Source: Galbula dea
Lineage: Eukaryota > Chordata > Aves > Piciformes > Galbulidae
Reading direction: 5' to 3'
NCBI GenBank assembly: GCA_013399015.1
Contig: VWZX01007020.1
Location: 682,001-746,000 of the forward strand
Length of the DNA: 64,000 nt
Positions 13,298 through 26,800 of the stretch are shown here, piece by piece. A program made the translations under genes and the position numbers. A model generated the notes under the pieces. The model worked only from the letters and a program-made list of their open reading frames with translations, was not told where the DNA came from and did not search any database. Position 1 is the stretch's first letter. Each line of letters begins with the position of its first letter.

Positions 13298-13995
13298 AGC
13301 CTGTCCTCATGGGGCAGGTGTTCCAGCTCTCTGATCATCTTTGTGGCCCTCCTCTGGACCTGCTCTAAAAGGTCCACATCTTTCTTATGTTGAGGACCCC
13401 AGAACTGGATGCAGTACTCCAGCTGGGGTCTCACAAGGGGAGAGTAGAAAGGAAGAATCATCTCCCTTGACCTGCTGGTCATGCCTCTCCTGATGCAGCC
13501 CAGGATATGGTTGGCTTTCTGGGCTGCAAGTGCACATTGTTGGCTCATAGCCAGCTTTTCATCCACCATGACCCCCATGTCCTTCTTCACAGGGCTGCTC
13601 TCAATGATTTCATTTCCTAGACTGTACTCAAGCCTAGGATTGCCCCAACCCAGGTGCAGGACCTTGTACTTGGACTTGTTGAACTTCATACAGTTCTCAT
13701 GGGCCCACTTTTCAAATTTGTCCAAGTCCCTCTGGTTGGCATCCTGTCCTTCTGGTGTGTCATCTGCAAACTTGCTGAGGGTGCACTCAATCCCACTGTC
13801 TATGTCATTAATAAAGAAGTTGAAGAGCACTGGTCCCAAGGCAGAGCCCTGAAGGACACCACTCACCACCGGTCTCCACCTAGACATAAAGCCATGGACT
13901 GCAACTCTCTGGCCATGTCCATTCAGCCAATTTCTTATCCATCTATTGGTCCACCTTTCAAATTCATCTTTCTCTAATTCAGAAATAAGGATGTT
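13298..13995 (-). mobile_element. CR1 LINE internal fragment (reverse transcriptase part)
   Basis: Minus-strand translation gives a stretch of CR1 ORF2 with the RT core: a GVLQGSALGPVLFN motif followed by the catalytic FADDT box, then the C-terminal CR1 signature (MSQQCALAAQKANHILGCIRRG, in part). The frame is open for about 200 codons. About eight codons are missing directly after FADDT compared with the copy at 16529, apparently lost between two short GACAC-type repeats. The element lacks its 3' tail, because homology ends at about 13298, and it lacks its 5' part. The sequence differs clearly from the other copies, so it is an older or different subfamily. Confidence 0.9.
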
Positions 13996-16407
13996 ATGAT
14001 CATAATTCCTGATGATGTAAACCAGTATATCATCTTCTCCTGCATCATGTCAGCAAGCAGATTTTTTTCCTGCATCATTGTAATATTGCAGCATTTTAAA
14101 TTTATGGAAAGGAAGGGGCAGAGGATGAAAGAAAAGGGCAGTAACCCCACTGAAAATGAATCTCAGCTAAGATATTTCCCTAGCACTACTAAACTGATAT
14201 AAATTGGTTTACCTGAAACAAGTGGACATTGCTGGCATTTTAGGCCAGGGAATTAGATTTTAAAGTAGCCATGAGAGTATTTATTAAATTCATGAAATGT
14301 TAATCTCCTAATAGCAATATAGAACACAATTTCTTTTGTATGAATTAGCCACGAATCACAATGTTAATAGAACCACTAAATCAGACCAAAGTTATCTTCT
14401 GTACCACTGGGTATTTTATTATTTTTCTTGCTCTGAAGAAGTAGCTTAAAGATGCAAATGAGACAACAGACAAGTACTTGAAAATCTTTCCTGTGCACTA
14501 CTGGAGAAGGAGCTCAAATAAGCTTTGCTTTAGGCTTCACAGCCATGAGAAAGGACAAAAGTCAGGCATGGATAGATTCCCTTTGAAACAAGATTACTCT
14601 CATTTCAGATGGTGTAATTTGTAAGTGCTTCAAGACTGTTTACGAATGTTTACTCAAGAAGATAATGAAGTATGTTATTAAGCAAACTCATGTTCCAATT
14701 TAATCCCTGTGATGCATCCATTGACAAGGTAATGAGATGTTATAGAAAGTAAATACATAATGCAGAAGTCTAAAAAAAAGTCAAAGTTTCTAAACATACC
14801 TTAAGCAAGACAGTGGAAAGAGGGTAAAGTCTTCAATGTTCTGCTGAAATTAATGAGTACTGTGTAGCTAAAGCCCTGTGGATCCCATTGCAAATATACG
14901 TATTACATTTTTTTACATTTTTATATGTATTTACATTTTTTTTATTACATTCCTTGAGCTGAGGGGGCCCACACTGGTCCTGTAGCCAGGACAGGTTGAA
15001 CAATAGTGGCCCCACAGGCTTATTACCAGAAGGAGCTTTTTGAGTGTGGCCAGAATGAAGACCACAAGGGAGTGAAAGAGGTACCATTGTCATTTTTGTG
15101 AGTCAGTTCCAAAACCTCTCTGTAGGCTACTGTAAAGCCCAGAAACACACTCAGAGAATTCAGTGCTCAGCATTACATTTATAAAAGAGGGCTTGTTACT
15201 TCATCAATGCACCTGGCACCCAAACTTCCTTCAGGAATTTGGACAGTTGGCATATTTTCAAAACAGATTTTATATCTACCCCACACCATTTTTTTCTGGA
15301 CATATCCAACAGAGCATTCAGAAATTCAGAGCTTTTTTTTTTACAGAAGATATACAGAATACAGTCTTGAAATCATTAAAATTGAAAATAACTTTACTAT
15401 ACAATACTCCATGACTCTGAAGGAATTTTGAAAAACTGAAGTCAAAGAGATGCCCTTTAGTCAACCGTAATTATAGTGACCTTTTGCATAAAGACAGAAA
15501 TCCAGCCAAAAGTTCTGAATAGCATTACAAGGAAAGCTGAAAAGCAAAACATAAGCAACTGATGTAGTTTTTCAAAGCATTTTCGGGATTTTTCTTCATT
15601 CAGAAGTTCATTTGAGAATTCATAAAAGATTAAAACACACTATTTAGTGGCCTTTAGATTAAAACTCCAACTACAATATTCAGTAATGTGTCAGGAGTAA
15701 TGACATTAAAGACAAACGAAATATGAGAAAGAGATGCAACCTCACTAGGCTGTGCCTTATGGTAACTGTACAGAAAACATACAACACATTGGTCAGTTCA
15801 GTGCAGTCTCCAAATGAAAAGTCCAAACTCCCTGTAACAGGTCCAGTGTTTGCCAGGGGAGAGTATCAGATAGAAATTGAGATGTAGCAGCTTCTTAGGC
15901 CGTACAAGCTCAGTCACAAGAGCATACTGGATTATACTCTGAAGTCTAAAAACATGTAAGCACCTAAAACAATCTATGCTGATTGGTGACCACCATTTAA
16001 AAATAATAATTTTAAAAAAAGGAAAAATGAGATAACTGACAAAAGTGACTTATACAGGAGCAAGGTGGAAAGAGGGAAGGACATGTTATGGAAAAGAACT
16101 GGAGCAAAATCAGAGAGGCAGCAGTTTGCCTACAGTGGTGTCAGGGCAAAACATGCCTACAAGGAGCTTCAAGAAGGAAGGATACCAACCGATAGGAGAG
16201 CTTTGGGAATAAGAGGACTCAAAGAGCAGACAACTATTACTGACTAATAATAGTTGGGCTACCTGAATAAACACTGGTATTTATACAAAGTTGTTACAAA
16301 GACAGAAAATCTATATGCAAAATTATTTTCTTGCATTTTCCAGAGACCTCTCATCAGGGCAGAGCAGTGCAGAAATACATTCATCAGTATTCCCACCAGT
16401 ATATACA
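13996..16407. other. AT-rich intergenic DNA, no gene seen
   Basis: Nothing recognisable beyond T-rich low-complexity sequence at about 14907-14948 and a T-run at about 15331-15341. Open frames are short and overlapping. Confidence 0.7.
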
Positions 16408-16528
16408 TGTCAGGTAGTGATAGGACTATGGAGAATGGATGCAAACTAGAGGAGGGTAGATTTAGATTAGATATTAGTTCTTCACCATGAGGATAGTGAG
16501 ACACTGGAATAGGTTGCCCAAAGAGGTT
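16408..16528 (+). mobile_element. Older CR1, part 1 (interrupted by a younger CR1)
   Basis: Sequence typical of the CR1 ORF2 end, including GGTAGTGATAGGACTATGG and ending GGTTGCCCAAAGAGGTT. It stops in mid-element at 16528. Its natural continuation, GTGGAACCCCCATCC, resumes at 17695 after the younger insertion. Confidence 0.85.
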
Positions 16529-17694
16529 AGCCTTTTATGAGGACATAACCAGGTGGATAGATGAGGGTAGGGCAGTGGATGTGGTTTATCTTGATTTCAG
16601 TAAAGCATTTGACACTGTCTCCCACAGCATCCTTGCAACTGGCTGATTGGGTAATGAGGCGGATTGTGAACTGGTTGAAGGACAGAAGTCAGAGAGTTGT
16701 GGTCAATGGAATGGAGTCTAGTTGGAGGTCTGTGTCTAGTGGAGTCCCTCAGGGGTCAGTACTGGCACCAGTACTTTTCAATCTATGCATTAACAACCTG
16801 GCTGAGGGAACAGAGTGTGCTCTCAGCAAGTTTGCTGATGACACTAAACTGGGTGGAGTGGCTGACACACCGGAGGGTTGTGCTGCCATTCAGCGTGACT
16901 TAAACAGGCTGGAGAGTTGGGCAGGGAGAAATTGAATGAGATTCAATAAGGCCAAGTGTCGAGTCTTGCACCTGGGAAAGACCAACCCCTTGTATGAGTA
17001 TAGGTTGGGGGCTGATCTGTTGGAGAGCAGTGAAGGGGAAAGGGATCTGGGGGTCCTGGTGGATGGAAGGATGACCATGAGCCAGCAGTGTGCTCTTGTG
17101 GCCAGGAGGGCCAATAGGATTCTGGGGTGTATTAGAAGGGGTGTGGTTAGTAGGTCAAGAGAGGTTCTTCTTTCTCTTTACTTTACCCTGGTGAGGCCAC
17201 ATCTGGAATATTGTGTCCAGTTCTGGGCCCCCCAGTTTAAGAAGGATAGGGAACTGCTGGAAAGAGTCCAGCGCAGAGCCACGAAGATGATGAAGGGGCT
17301 GGAACATCTTCCTTATGAGGAAAGGCTGAAGGAGCTGGGTCTCTTTAGCTTGGAGCAGAGGAGACTAAGGGGTGACCTCATCTATGCTTTTAAATATGTG
17401 AAGGATGGGGTCAGGCTCTTCTCAGTGAAGCTCAGTGACAGGACAAGAGGCAATGGCTGTAAGCTGAAGCATAGGAGATTCTGTGTGAATACATGTAGAA
17501 ATTTTTTCCCAGTTCAGGTGCCAGAGCACTGGCACAGACTGCCCAGAGAGGTTGTGGAGTCTCCTTCTATGGAGGTACTTAAAACCCATCTGGACGCACT
17601 TCTGTGCGACCTGGTCTAGGGAATCCTGCAGTGGCAGGGGGGTTGGACTGGATGATCTTTTGAGGTCCCTTCCAACTCCTAATATTCTGTGATT
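16529..17694 (+). mobile_element. Younger CR1 LINE, 5'-truncated, inserted into an older CR1
   Basis: It covers the end of the RT domain through the 3' tail. The first frame (to 16935) carries AFDTVSHSILAT-like RT sequence, the GVPQGSVLAPVLFN motif and the catalytic FADDTKLGG box. An in-frame TGA at 16933-16935 interrupts it, after which the frame resumes at 16936 and runs 227 codons to 17619. The 3' UTR contains GGGGGGTTGGACTGGATGA and ends ATTCTGTGATT. The copy is nearly identical to the one at 3639-4313. It differs by a 15-base deletion around 17406, flanked by GATG repeats, that removes five codons present in the other copy. It is non-functional. Confidence 0.93.
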
Positions 17695-17846
17695 GTGGAA
17701 CCCCCATCCCTGGAAGCTTTTAAGGCAAGGCTGGATGGAGCTCTGGGCAACCTGATTCAGTGGAAATTGTCCCTGCCAGGCCAGGGGGGTGGAACTAGGT
17801 GAGCTTTAAGGTGTCTTCCAACTCTGGCAATCCTGTGATTCTATGA
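17695..17846 (+). mobile_element. Older CR1, part 2 (3' end)
   Basis: Continues the element that breaks off at 16528. It contains CATCCCTGGAAGCTTTTAAGG-like sequence, the CR1 3' UTR (GGGGGGTGGAACTAGGTGA) and ends with the octamer tail CCTGTGATTCTATGA. Same strand and correct order show that it is one element split by the younger copy. Confidence 0.88.
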
Positions 17847-20800
17847 CAATAGAATCAACATATCAACAAGTAGTCAACAATAACTTCCCTTCTTCAGAAC
17901 ATACATCTTTACCTATTCTGAGAATGGCTAACACTTTCCTATCAACCATAAGTATCAACACATATCACATTACTTCTGTGCACTTTTCAGACTGGCAGCT
18001 AAATACTATGTATTTCTTAAAAAAACAAATATCACAGTGAAAGGCTAATGTGTATGTAGCAATCACGGTAAAGAAAATAATTACAAATGAGAAAAAGCTC
18101 TCTCTCTCTTTACAGAAGCACATATTAATGTTCATTGATTCAATTGATTTCCTGTGATAACTACCTGTCTTCCAGGCATGCAAACAAATGACAACACAAA
18201 TCAGCTGTGATTACACCAGTTAGCAGTAGAACTATCTGAAGTGAATTTGGGTAGTGAAAATGGTAAGTTTTTCTTTAAGAATGGTAAGTACTTACATACA
18301 GACTTTGTCCAGACCTATTGAGAGTGTATAAAATGAAGACTTGGCCTCTCGTCTTCAAACACACTGCACTTTTTGAAAGATTCTGGTCTTGCTCTTCACT
18401 TTCTGGTCCATTGTAACCATGTTCTGTCTGACCAAATTTACCAGCTCATTTTACAAACTTTAAACCTCACTACATATTCCAGAGGAAGGTACAGGTTACT
18501 TTGCATCCTAGCAGAAGTAGGAGCATTATGCCACTCTGAGCTCACTCAGAGCATCTTCTGATGACAAAAGAGAAGTTATGTGAATTAGTTCAGGAAAAGA
18601 AGAATGAAAAAGAAAGCAGCATCACCAACCCATATGAAAAATTTAAGTTCAGAGAAAAGGTAGGTGCAAAACTGATTCCTTTTGGTGTCCTCAGTGACAG
18701 AATCTGCAATGAGGTTTGCACAGGCTTACAATAAAAAGCTTTACAGCCCTTGCAAGGATTCCTGTCATTATAAAAAGATGCAGGGAAAAGATCAATCCTT
18801 GTCTGGATTTCAAGACCACTGGGCCATCAGCAATATAGGTTTTCTAAGAATATTATAAAGATAAACGTTTTCTGTAGGCACACACAATAACACTTTTAAA
18901 GGACTATGATGCACACAAATTAATTTTCAGGGTGCATTTCAGAAGAAAATATCTGACATAATTAAAATGAGTTCTTATGTGTCTTTAATAACACTTTATC
19001 TATTCCTGAGAGCCAAAGGTTGTACAGGCTAATAAATACATCTTTTTGATTTTTAGAAACAATCTTTGCAATCTTATCAAGTAAGATTAAACATATTAAC
19101 AGTATTTGAATTGAAATGCAGGAATCTTTATCATGCAGTTCTTCAGACCTCTTTGCAATCCATTCCTCTCAGTTTTGTGCTTCAGGACTTCTCCATGAGA
19201 GGAAGGTAAGTTCAGCATCTGATGTGTGCTCCTAAATTTGTTATCAGTACTTTACTTTTTCCTTACCAGAATAACACTTTTGATCCTGAGGTTTGCTGAC
19301 TAATGGCAGAAAATCTGGATAAAACTGAGAAATTAGAGGCACTATTACTCAGCTTTTCCAGGGCATCTGTAGCCTAGGCTGCGAATTAGGATATTTCTCC
19401 AACCAAACTGCAAGCATCTGTTTCAGTGCTACTATCAGTAAGTGGCAGTTTAGTAGAAGTTTTCCCTGCCAAGCAGAGACTCTCTGAAAGGGATTGGGAA
19501 ACTACAATAAGACTCCATATTACCACCAGATTGTCATAGCTGGCATCTTACTTGGTTTGATTTAAAACAAAAGCAACACAACACATAAAACACAGAAAGT
19601 TATATAAGGTACATTGTTGAAGTTGCAAAGTCAGATATTCAAAATCCAAGGAAATTACAAAATAAAGCTTGCCTGTAAAATGGGAGTAATAGCATTTCCT
19701 TATCTCCCAAGGTGGCTGTAAGAATAACTCATGTTTGTGAAGCATCCAGATAAATTACTGACAATTGGTGTAGAAAAGGTCAGAGTAAATGAATAATACT
19801 GTCTTCAGAGCTGGGTCTGAATAGGATGTTACCCAACATGGCAAGAAAGGCCAACACTGCAATACTGAAGGCTGAGGCATCAAAATAACATTGAATAGCT
19901 GCCCATTAAAGGTACTATCACTTAAATTTAGCTGTGGAAAATCCCCAGTCTAATGTAGTCATGTAGACTCTGTACTCACTGGAGAGATTCAGACATTTCC
20001 AGGGGTAATTCATCCCATCCCAAGACAGTCTTCTGAGATGAGCAAAAAGAATAACTACCCATAGGTCCTTCTATTTTTCCTTTGACTTTAGAGGATAATT
20101 AGACAAATGACTTAAGCTACATGCTTAATTTGTAGGCAGCTAAATAAAGGTGAAATTAATCTGTCTTAAATGAACACAATCTATCCTGTGTCCTAAAGGA
20201 TAAAAAAAACCCACAACACCAAAACCAATAGTATATGTCATTGTAATTTAAGATGATTTTATGATGTATGTGTAAAGGGGGCTTCCAGTGCATAGCCTAA
20301 TATTTTCCAAATTTTCAAGACCAATTTTGCAGACCCTCCTCTGGTCTTCCAATACAGTGTGCAAGTGCATTTGCATGCTAATTGGAAACAAAAATGACCC
20401 AGTGTTTAAATTTATATAAATCCTTCAATCAAGGTAAGACCCTGTGAATTACTTAGATGTGAAGATGTGAAAAATAAAATGTTACCAGAAATAATGCTCA
20501 TCATCTTTGGTTTATTTGCAAAGAAGCTTTCTAATTAAAAAAGAAAAAAACAAACAAAAACATAAAAGCAAAAAAGCAAAAAAAAAGAGGGAGAACTCCA
20601 AAAAGTACTTCCAAATATTGCTTCCATACTTCGTGTGTTCCATCAATTCTGCTTCCCTCATACTTTCTAAATGACAGAAGAGAATCTTACTTCATACATA
20701 TTTCATTTTCTTTCCACATTATTCCATGCTACACTATGAGATTTTCATATTTTATTGTACAAATTCTATCATGGTAAATATTGCACATTCACAGAAGCAA

Positions 20801-23800
20801 AACCCAGTACCTGACAGATCCTTAACATAGGCTGTGCTATAAGGAAGCAGAGGTCATTCTTGCTTTTGCCCAAAGGATGTTCATTTGATTAATACAAACT
20901 AGAACAGCCACTGTTAGATAAGAATATCTTCTCACAATACTTTAGAATCGAGTTATAACACAGAAGAGAAAGTCTATAGAAAGCTCTACTCTGAGTAACC
21001 TTCTCTAACCACAGGGTGAAAGGAAAGCAGAATTACTCCCTTCTCTTTAGCTTTCTGAATGTTCATGTTTTCCTTAAGAAGATGTGAGCATCCTAGATAA
21101 AACATGTTTATTCTCAGGCAAATAAGATGATTCATCCACCCTCAGATATTTCAGTTTGCCAAAGAAAACTAAAATAAAATCATTCCATATCATATCTAAA
21201 CAAAAGTAGATTTTGAGTTAGCAGTTTGGCTAGGAAAATTATATTCCTGGTAGGTTTATGCTACAGAATTGTCTGCTCTTAACTACAAATAAATAATTGA
21301 GGCAAATGTCTGGAAAAGGAGACATCTCTGCCTTCTGAGAAAGCATGACTGCTTTGTAACACAGTGAAATAAATCAGTTTCAGCAACACCTGAATCACAC
21401 TGATTCTGTGTAAGTGGTATGGCTGCAGGGAACAGACTCATATACAGCTGCCAGCATTTCACACACAACTTCTGCTCTATTTGGTAGCCTAGCTACTCAT
21501 CAGAAGCAAACACATACTACAGGAGAAAAGGAGCTTGTCTGAAACATCCCATTTCTGTGTCTATCATTATTAGTGTTTGTCCTGTACACCTCAGCCTTAG
21601 CCTTCAATCTGAGGTGCTGCTGTTGGGTTTAATCACCAGTGCCAAGGAACAGCAGTAGGAGAAGAGGGGTGGTTAACCACAGTGCCATCACCTGTGATCT
21701 GAAGCTTGGAGTGTGACTGCAAAGTTATCCTACTGCCCTCCATTTCTTCAGAATAAATCCCCTTAAATGGCCAAATGGTGACGTTATCAGCTGCCACCAC
21801 TAAGCAGATACCAAAGTTTTCCTTTTGTGAAAATTGAGGAAGGAAGTTTCTCAGATCCTCCCTCTCAGTGGACCTTCATTATTTTCTCTAGGGAAAAAGA
21901 GAGCAAAGCTTCCCAAACCCATTGGCTTTCTTCCCTTCCCAAGGGATGGAAAGTAGAAGAAATAGAACAAGTGAAGATTCCCACTCCTGGGAGGAAATAT
22001 TAGTATATACCGAGTGAGTCTGCTCTTAGCAAAACCTTACTCCATCTCTGAGGAGCTGCTCACACTGCACATGTATCTGAGGTAGGGAACCTAGACAAAT
22101 ATTCATTTCCCTTCCAACTTCTGTGTCATCCCACTTGTCCAGCCTTTCGAAGAAGATCTAGGAGGCTAAATAAAGCATAATCAGGTCTGGACACAGTTTT
22201 ACCAGCTGGAAAACAGCTCAAACCATCCATAACAACCATGGAAAGCTGACCTTGAGACAGGAGGAGTTACAAATGCCACAGACAAAAAGAAATAAGTTTA
22301 GTTATCTCAAAGCATATCAAAAAATGGAGAATAAAATTTCAGTTATCCAATCTCAAGTGTTTCCACTGAACACACCACTTCAGAGCTTCCATGATATTTG
22401 AAAGCAATGGATTACGACATTTAGTCACCAGTTACCCAGAGAACAAGCAGATGCCCAAAAACCTGGGATTATGGCACTCTAAGATGCTTCAATTCCTATA
22501 TAATCTGCAGATTTATTTGTTTGGAGCTCCTCTAACTGAAAATTCCCAAACTTGTGAAAACAGTTGTGTCCACCTCAAGTGAAATGAGCATTAAAATCCA
22601 GTCAGGCCTCCACCATCTGTAAACTAAATCTTTAATCTCCAGCTCTAGTGGTTCACAATACATTTCTACATTCCTATTGGAGGTAAAACTGAACAGCACA
22701 GCATGAAGTTGATACAGCTCATGTGATGTAGAAGCCTGATATTTGACAGCTTTCCAAAAATAGAAACAAATTGAGAGGCAGCACATTTTCCAATCACTGC
22801 TCACAAGCCAAAAATTTTCAATTGCTGGTTATTTAAGATTCACACAGACATGCACTGTATTTCTGTGATGTACTCCAGAGATTAACTAACCTTTCCCTGA
22901 ATGCAAAAGTAATGTACACACAGAGCAAAATTTACCAATCAGATACCAACAAATGAATTTAATTCCACGTTAATAAGACCACCACAAAATACACTTCAGA
23001 ATTTAAACACATTAGAAATAATGTTGTTCATGGCTTGTAGTTCATCTTTACATTCTGCATGAAAACAGGAGAATGAAGAATAGACAGTTCCCCCTGATAG
23101 TTCCCACCTTTCAAGATTTGGGCACGTCTTTCTGTTCTAACCAAAACTCTGGTGCCACAAACACCATACCTTCTAGAAAAATGGAAAATAAATTACACTT
23201 GTTCCTCCACCCAAAAATATACTGCCAAGTTGTTACAACTTCACAAAAATTTCCAGGTTCTATAGAAAAGCATATTCTTCACCCAGATTCTTAAAACCTC
23301 CAGACAGCTCTATAAAAAGCCTGTAAAATATACTAGCCCAAATCAAAAAATCTTAATCTAGCTAACCAAGAAAAATATGAGTCTGCCAGTAGAGAGGCTG
23401 AACTGAAACATTCAGTATTTTCTTTAGAGATATGTGGGAAGGCTTCTCATTTCAATAACAGAAGTCAGAAGAACAAGGACAAACAACTAGAAAAGTGACT
23501 GTAAGGCTTAAGCTCAAAATTTTGAAAATGCCAGCAAGGGTAGACACCTAACAGGACCTTTAGCTATGTTTTTTTCATGTTTATTTGTGAATAACATATA
23601 ATAGAAGGAATTGTGAATAATAGAAGGAATCTCTCATAGAAGTGCAGAAAGCTGGCTAGTAAGTTTTGAGCAAATTGTCTGAGAGGTTGCTAGGCAAAAG
23701 AAGACAGAGTGGGATGGCAGCCATGCAACAAGCTCAAAGCAGCGTCCACTGAACAAGAGATCTAAAGTCAGTTGCGGAGATAATCTGTTTATAAAGAATA

Positions 23801-26800
23801 GCAATTGGAAAGGACAAGTAGACAGGTATTTTGCAGTTCTTTGACAAATGCTTAGTCTCAAAAGGTACCACAGTAGTAACCCAATGTTACATTCATTTGG
23901 CTTACATAAAACCAGACCAGAAATAAACAAATACTGATTCATTAGTATGTAGTACATTGTAGGGCTGGACATCATGCCTTAGTTTTATTTCCAAAATAAA
24001 ATTATTTTGCCTGAAAACATTATAAAATACTGACTTGATCAGAAACTGGAATCTCTCTCCCATTAGGGAATTCTGATCTATAAGCCTGTTTCCATCTTAA
24101 AGCAGAATAAGATGTTAGGTGTAAGTACTTCCAATTTTTGCTGAATGCGAAGTTGCTCCCTCCCTCCAGATCTCAAGATACCAAAACATGTCAGAACTCA
24201 AGCCTAAAATGGTTCTATTGCATGTAAAGCCTTTGGAGAGATGGAGCTTGCATCCCTCATAGCCTGGAGTTTCCTCCATTTCCTGTAACTGATGTGGTCC
24301 CAACACTCCCTTGATGCATGCAGTACTTGAACACAGGATAACGTGCTGTCTTGTTTTGTACAGAGAGAGAGGCCAGACTGCAGTGAAAAGGAAGGATGAC
24401 TTTACATAGTGTGCTACAGCACTTCAGGCAGACACACTGACAAATGGATCAAAATATTTTCTCAGTGAAAAATTGATGTTTCAGGCTACCAACATTTTCC
24501 TAATGAATATTTTAGTTTAGTAGAAACCAAATGCCAGGCACTCAAATTTATAATCTTTCACCAACAGGAGTTACTACTTTTAATTAAGCCAGTGGTTCCA
24601 GGTAGTGCATAGTACAGCAAGTGCAATATTACAAATAAGAGTATGGTAATGCCATCACATCTGAATGCAGTAAGAATTTTATTAGTTTTACCAAGATTTT
24701 ATACACAATTTTATAACTCAAATAAAACCCACTAAAAATAAGAAGGGAAAAGGCACTATTGGAGATAAGGGTAACAATTCATCTGATTCCCTGTTGTTTC
24801 TGTAATCCTAGCTTTTGCGCTTCTGTGGCCTTATATCGATTTTCTCTGTTCTTTCTCTCCTTTAAGTGATGGAAAGTGAACACATTTAATATAAAATAGA
24901 TTTTGCTTTATTTTTTCAGGTAAGCCTGCTAAAAGTAGAAAATACTTCATCTACTGCACAAAGAAAAAGTATAACATTAAGCATTTGACATTAAATCTTG
25001 GTAGATAAATATCATTGCTATTTAATTATCTGTTCAAAATCAACAGAAGTGTAGCATCAACTTTTGAAAATCTTAGCAGCAAAACTCCTGCTGATATCAG
25101 CAGGTCTAGGATCTCACTCAACATTTTTACAACTGTGATTTTTTTTTTTTTAAGAAATATCTATTTGTGCAGTAATTGGCAGCTATTAGCATTAGTTTGG
25201 CAGATACAAAGGTGCATGAGTCTGTGGGAAATTTATGCCTCCCAACATGCCATGCTAAATTTAAACCTGTTGCATAATATGCAGATTCATTGTCATGCAT
25301 GTAACGCAGCTAAGAATATCTGAAGTTCAAAGGAAGTTAATATGCATGCAGACTAAGAAGGAGGGTTTAAATGAATTTTGGGCTTCATAACACAGAATAA
25401 AAAGCACTGATGACTTTAGCAAACCTAGGCATTCTTGCAATCACTTCACTCACACCACAGTGGAACAAAGCACCACTGACATTTGTAATAGGAAAATAGG
25501 AAAATAAAGACTTGCATTTTGATTCTATTAAGCCATCATTTCAGTCCTAACTCTGGAGGCACACTGCTCTAAAGTGGTTCTGAGGAAGTCAGGACCTCCT
25601 TTTCCCCAAAAACTAAAAATTGGAAAACCTATCTCCAAAATGCCCTTCCATATGCCATCATCTTTTCACGATACCTATATGGAAAGATCCACTTTCCTGC
25701 TTGATCTTGAAGACTGTGGAAAATCTTTCTTGCAATTTAGTAGTTTTACGTCTGGTCTGAACATGAATGCAAGAAAATACAGCACAGGTGGACATTCTAT
25801 ATATTATCTACATAATTTCAGAAACCTAAAACACCAGCTAAATCCTCAATGAACATTCTAGCAAATTTTTATTACAAAAAAACCCCAAAATACAAAATAA
25901 GATTTGGTGAAGTTCCATCTATTTTGTATTAATCTCTGATGCATATTCTAAAGTCAAAGCTTATGGAAACCTTGAGATAAGGGAGAATGGCCAAAGAACC
26001 ATTGCCAGTGTTTGAATTTTTGTTGGTTTAAGGAATTTTTTTTGTCATTTTGAGAAGGTTTTTGTCATCTAACCATTCTCAACAAACATTTTCTGGAGTA
26101 ATTCCCTGGAGATGAGAGTTTCTAACCTACAGCCAATTCTCAGGTCATTGTTCATGCTCCTTTTACATCTTGAACTTGAGCCATCAAAACACATTTACAA
26201 TTAGCAGCCAAGACATCCTTTTAATGCACACAAAAATATTCCAGGCCCCCCATCTATATATTATGCTTCACACAAACCATTTTCCACAGAACACACACTT
26301 TAAAATTTAGCCTCCCAATTTTTACTTTCATACAAATAACTACTTCCTTCTGCGTTGTTAAGCCAGCCCTATGGAAACAGCTCACTGGAAAGCAGCCCTA
26401 GTCTGTTCTAATACAAAAGAGACCCCAGTGACTATGTCAAAGCATTTATTAGTATCACCAGTGTGACGTGATCTGAGAAGACAAAATTCTTCCCATACTC
26501 TGAACCATTCACCATGTTTCAGTCAAGTGTGATGTTGATGCAAGGCTATTAATTTCTCTGAACTTTAGATCATATCTGTTTGGGATTAATGCTCTGTTAC
26601 TTGACTTTTTGGTACTACCTGAGTCTGCCTGGATTAAATATAACACAGAATCACTAAGTAAAATGCTCATGTTTAATTTTTTTTAATAAAATTATTAATT
26701 AACACTATTAATATTAGATGGTGATAGGATAACAATAATGATTAAGTATTAGGGCTATGGCCAGAGACTAGGACAGTAAACATTGTTGATCTAATGCAAT

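Noticed and set aside
13481..13977. Plus-strand open frames of 107 and 123 codons
   Set aside because: Antisense shadows of the CR1 reverse transcriptase fragment on the minus strand.
16936..17619. 227-codon intact-looking open frame as a host gene
   Set aside because: It is the C-terminal part of CR1 ORF2, preceded by an in-frame stop and followed by the CR1 3' UTR and tail.
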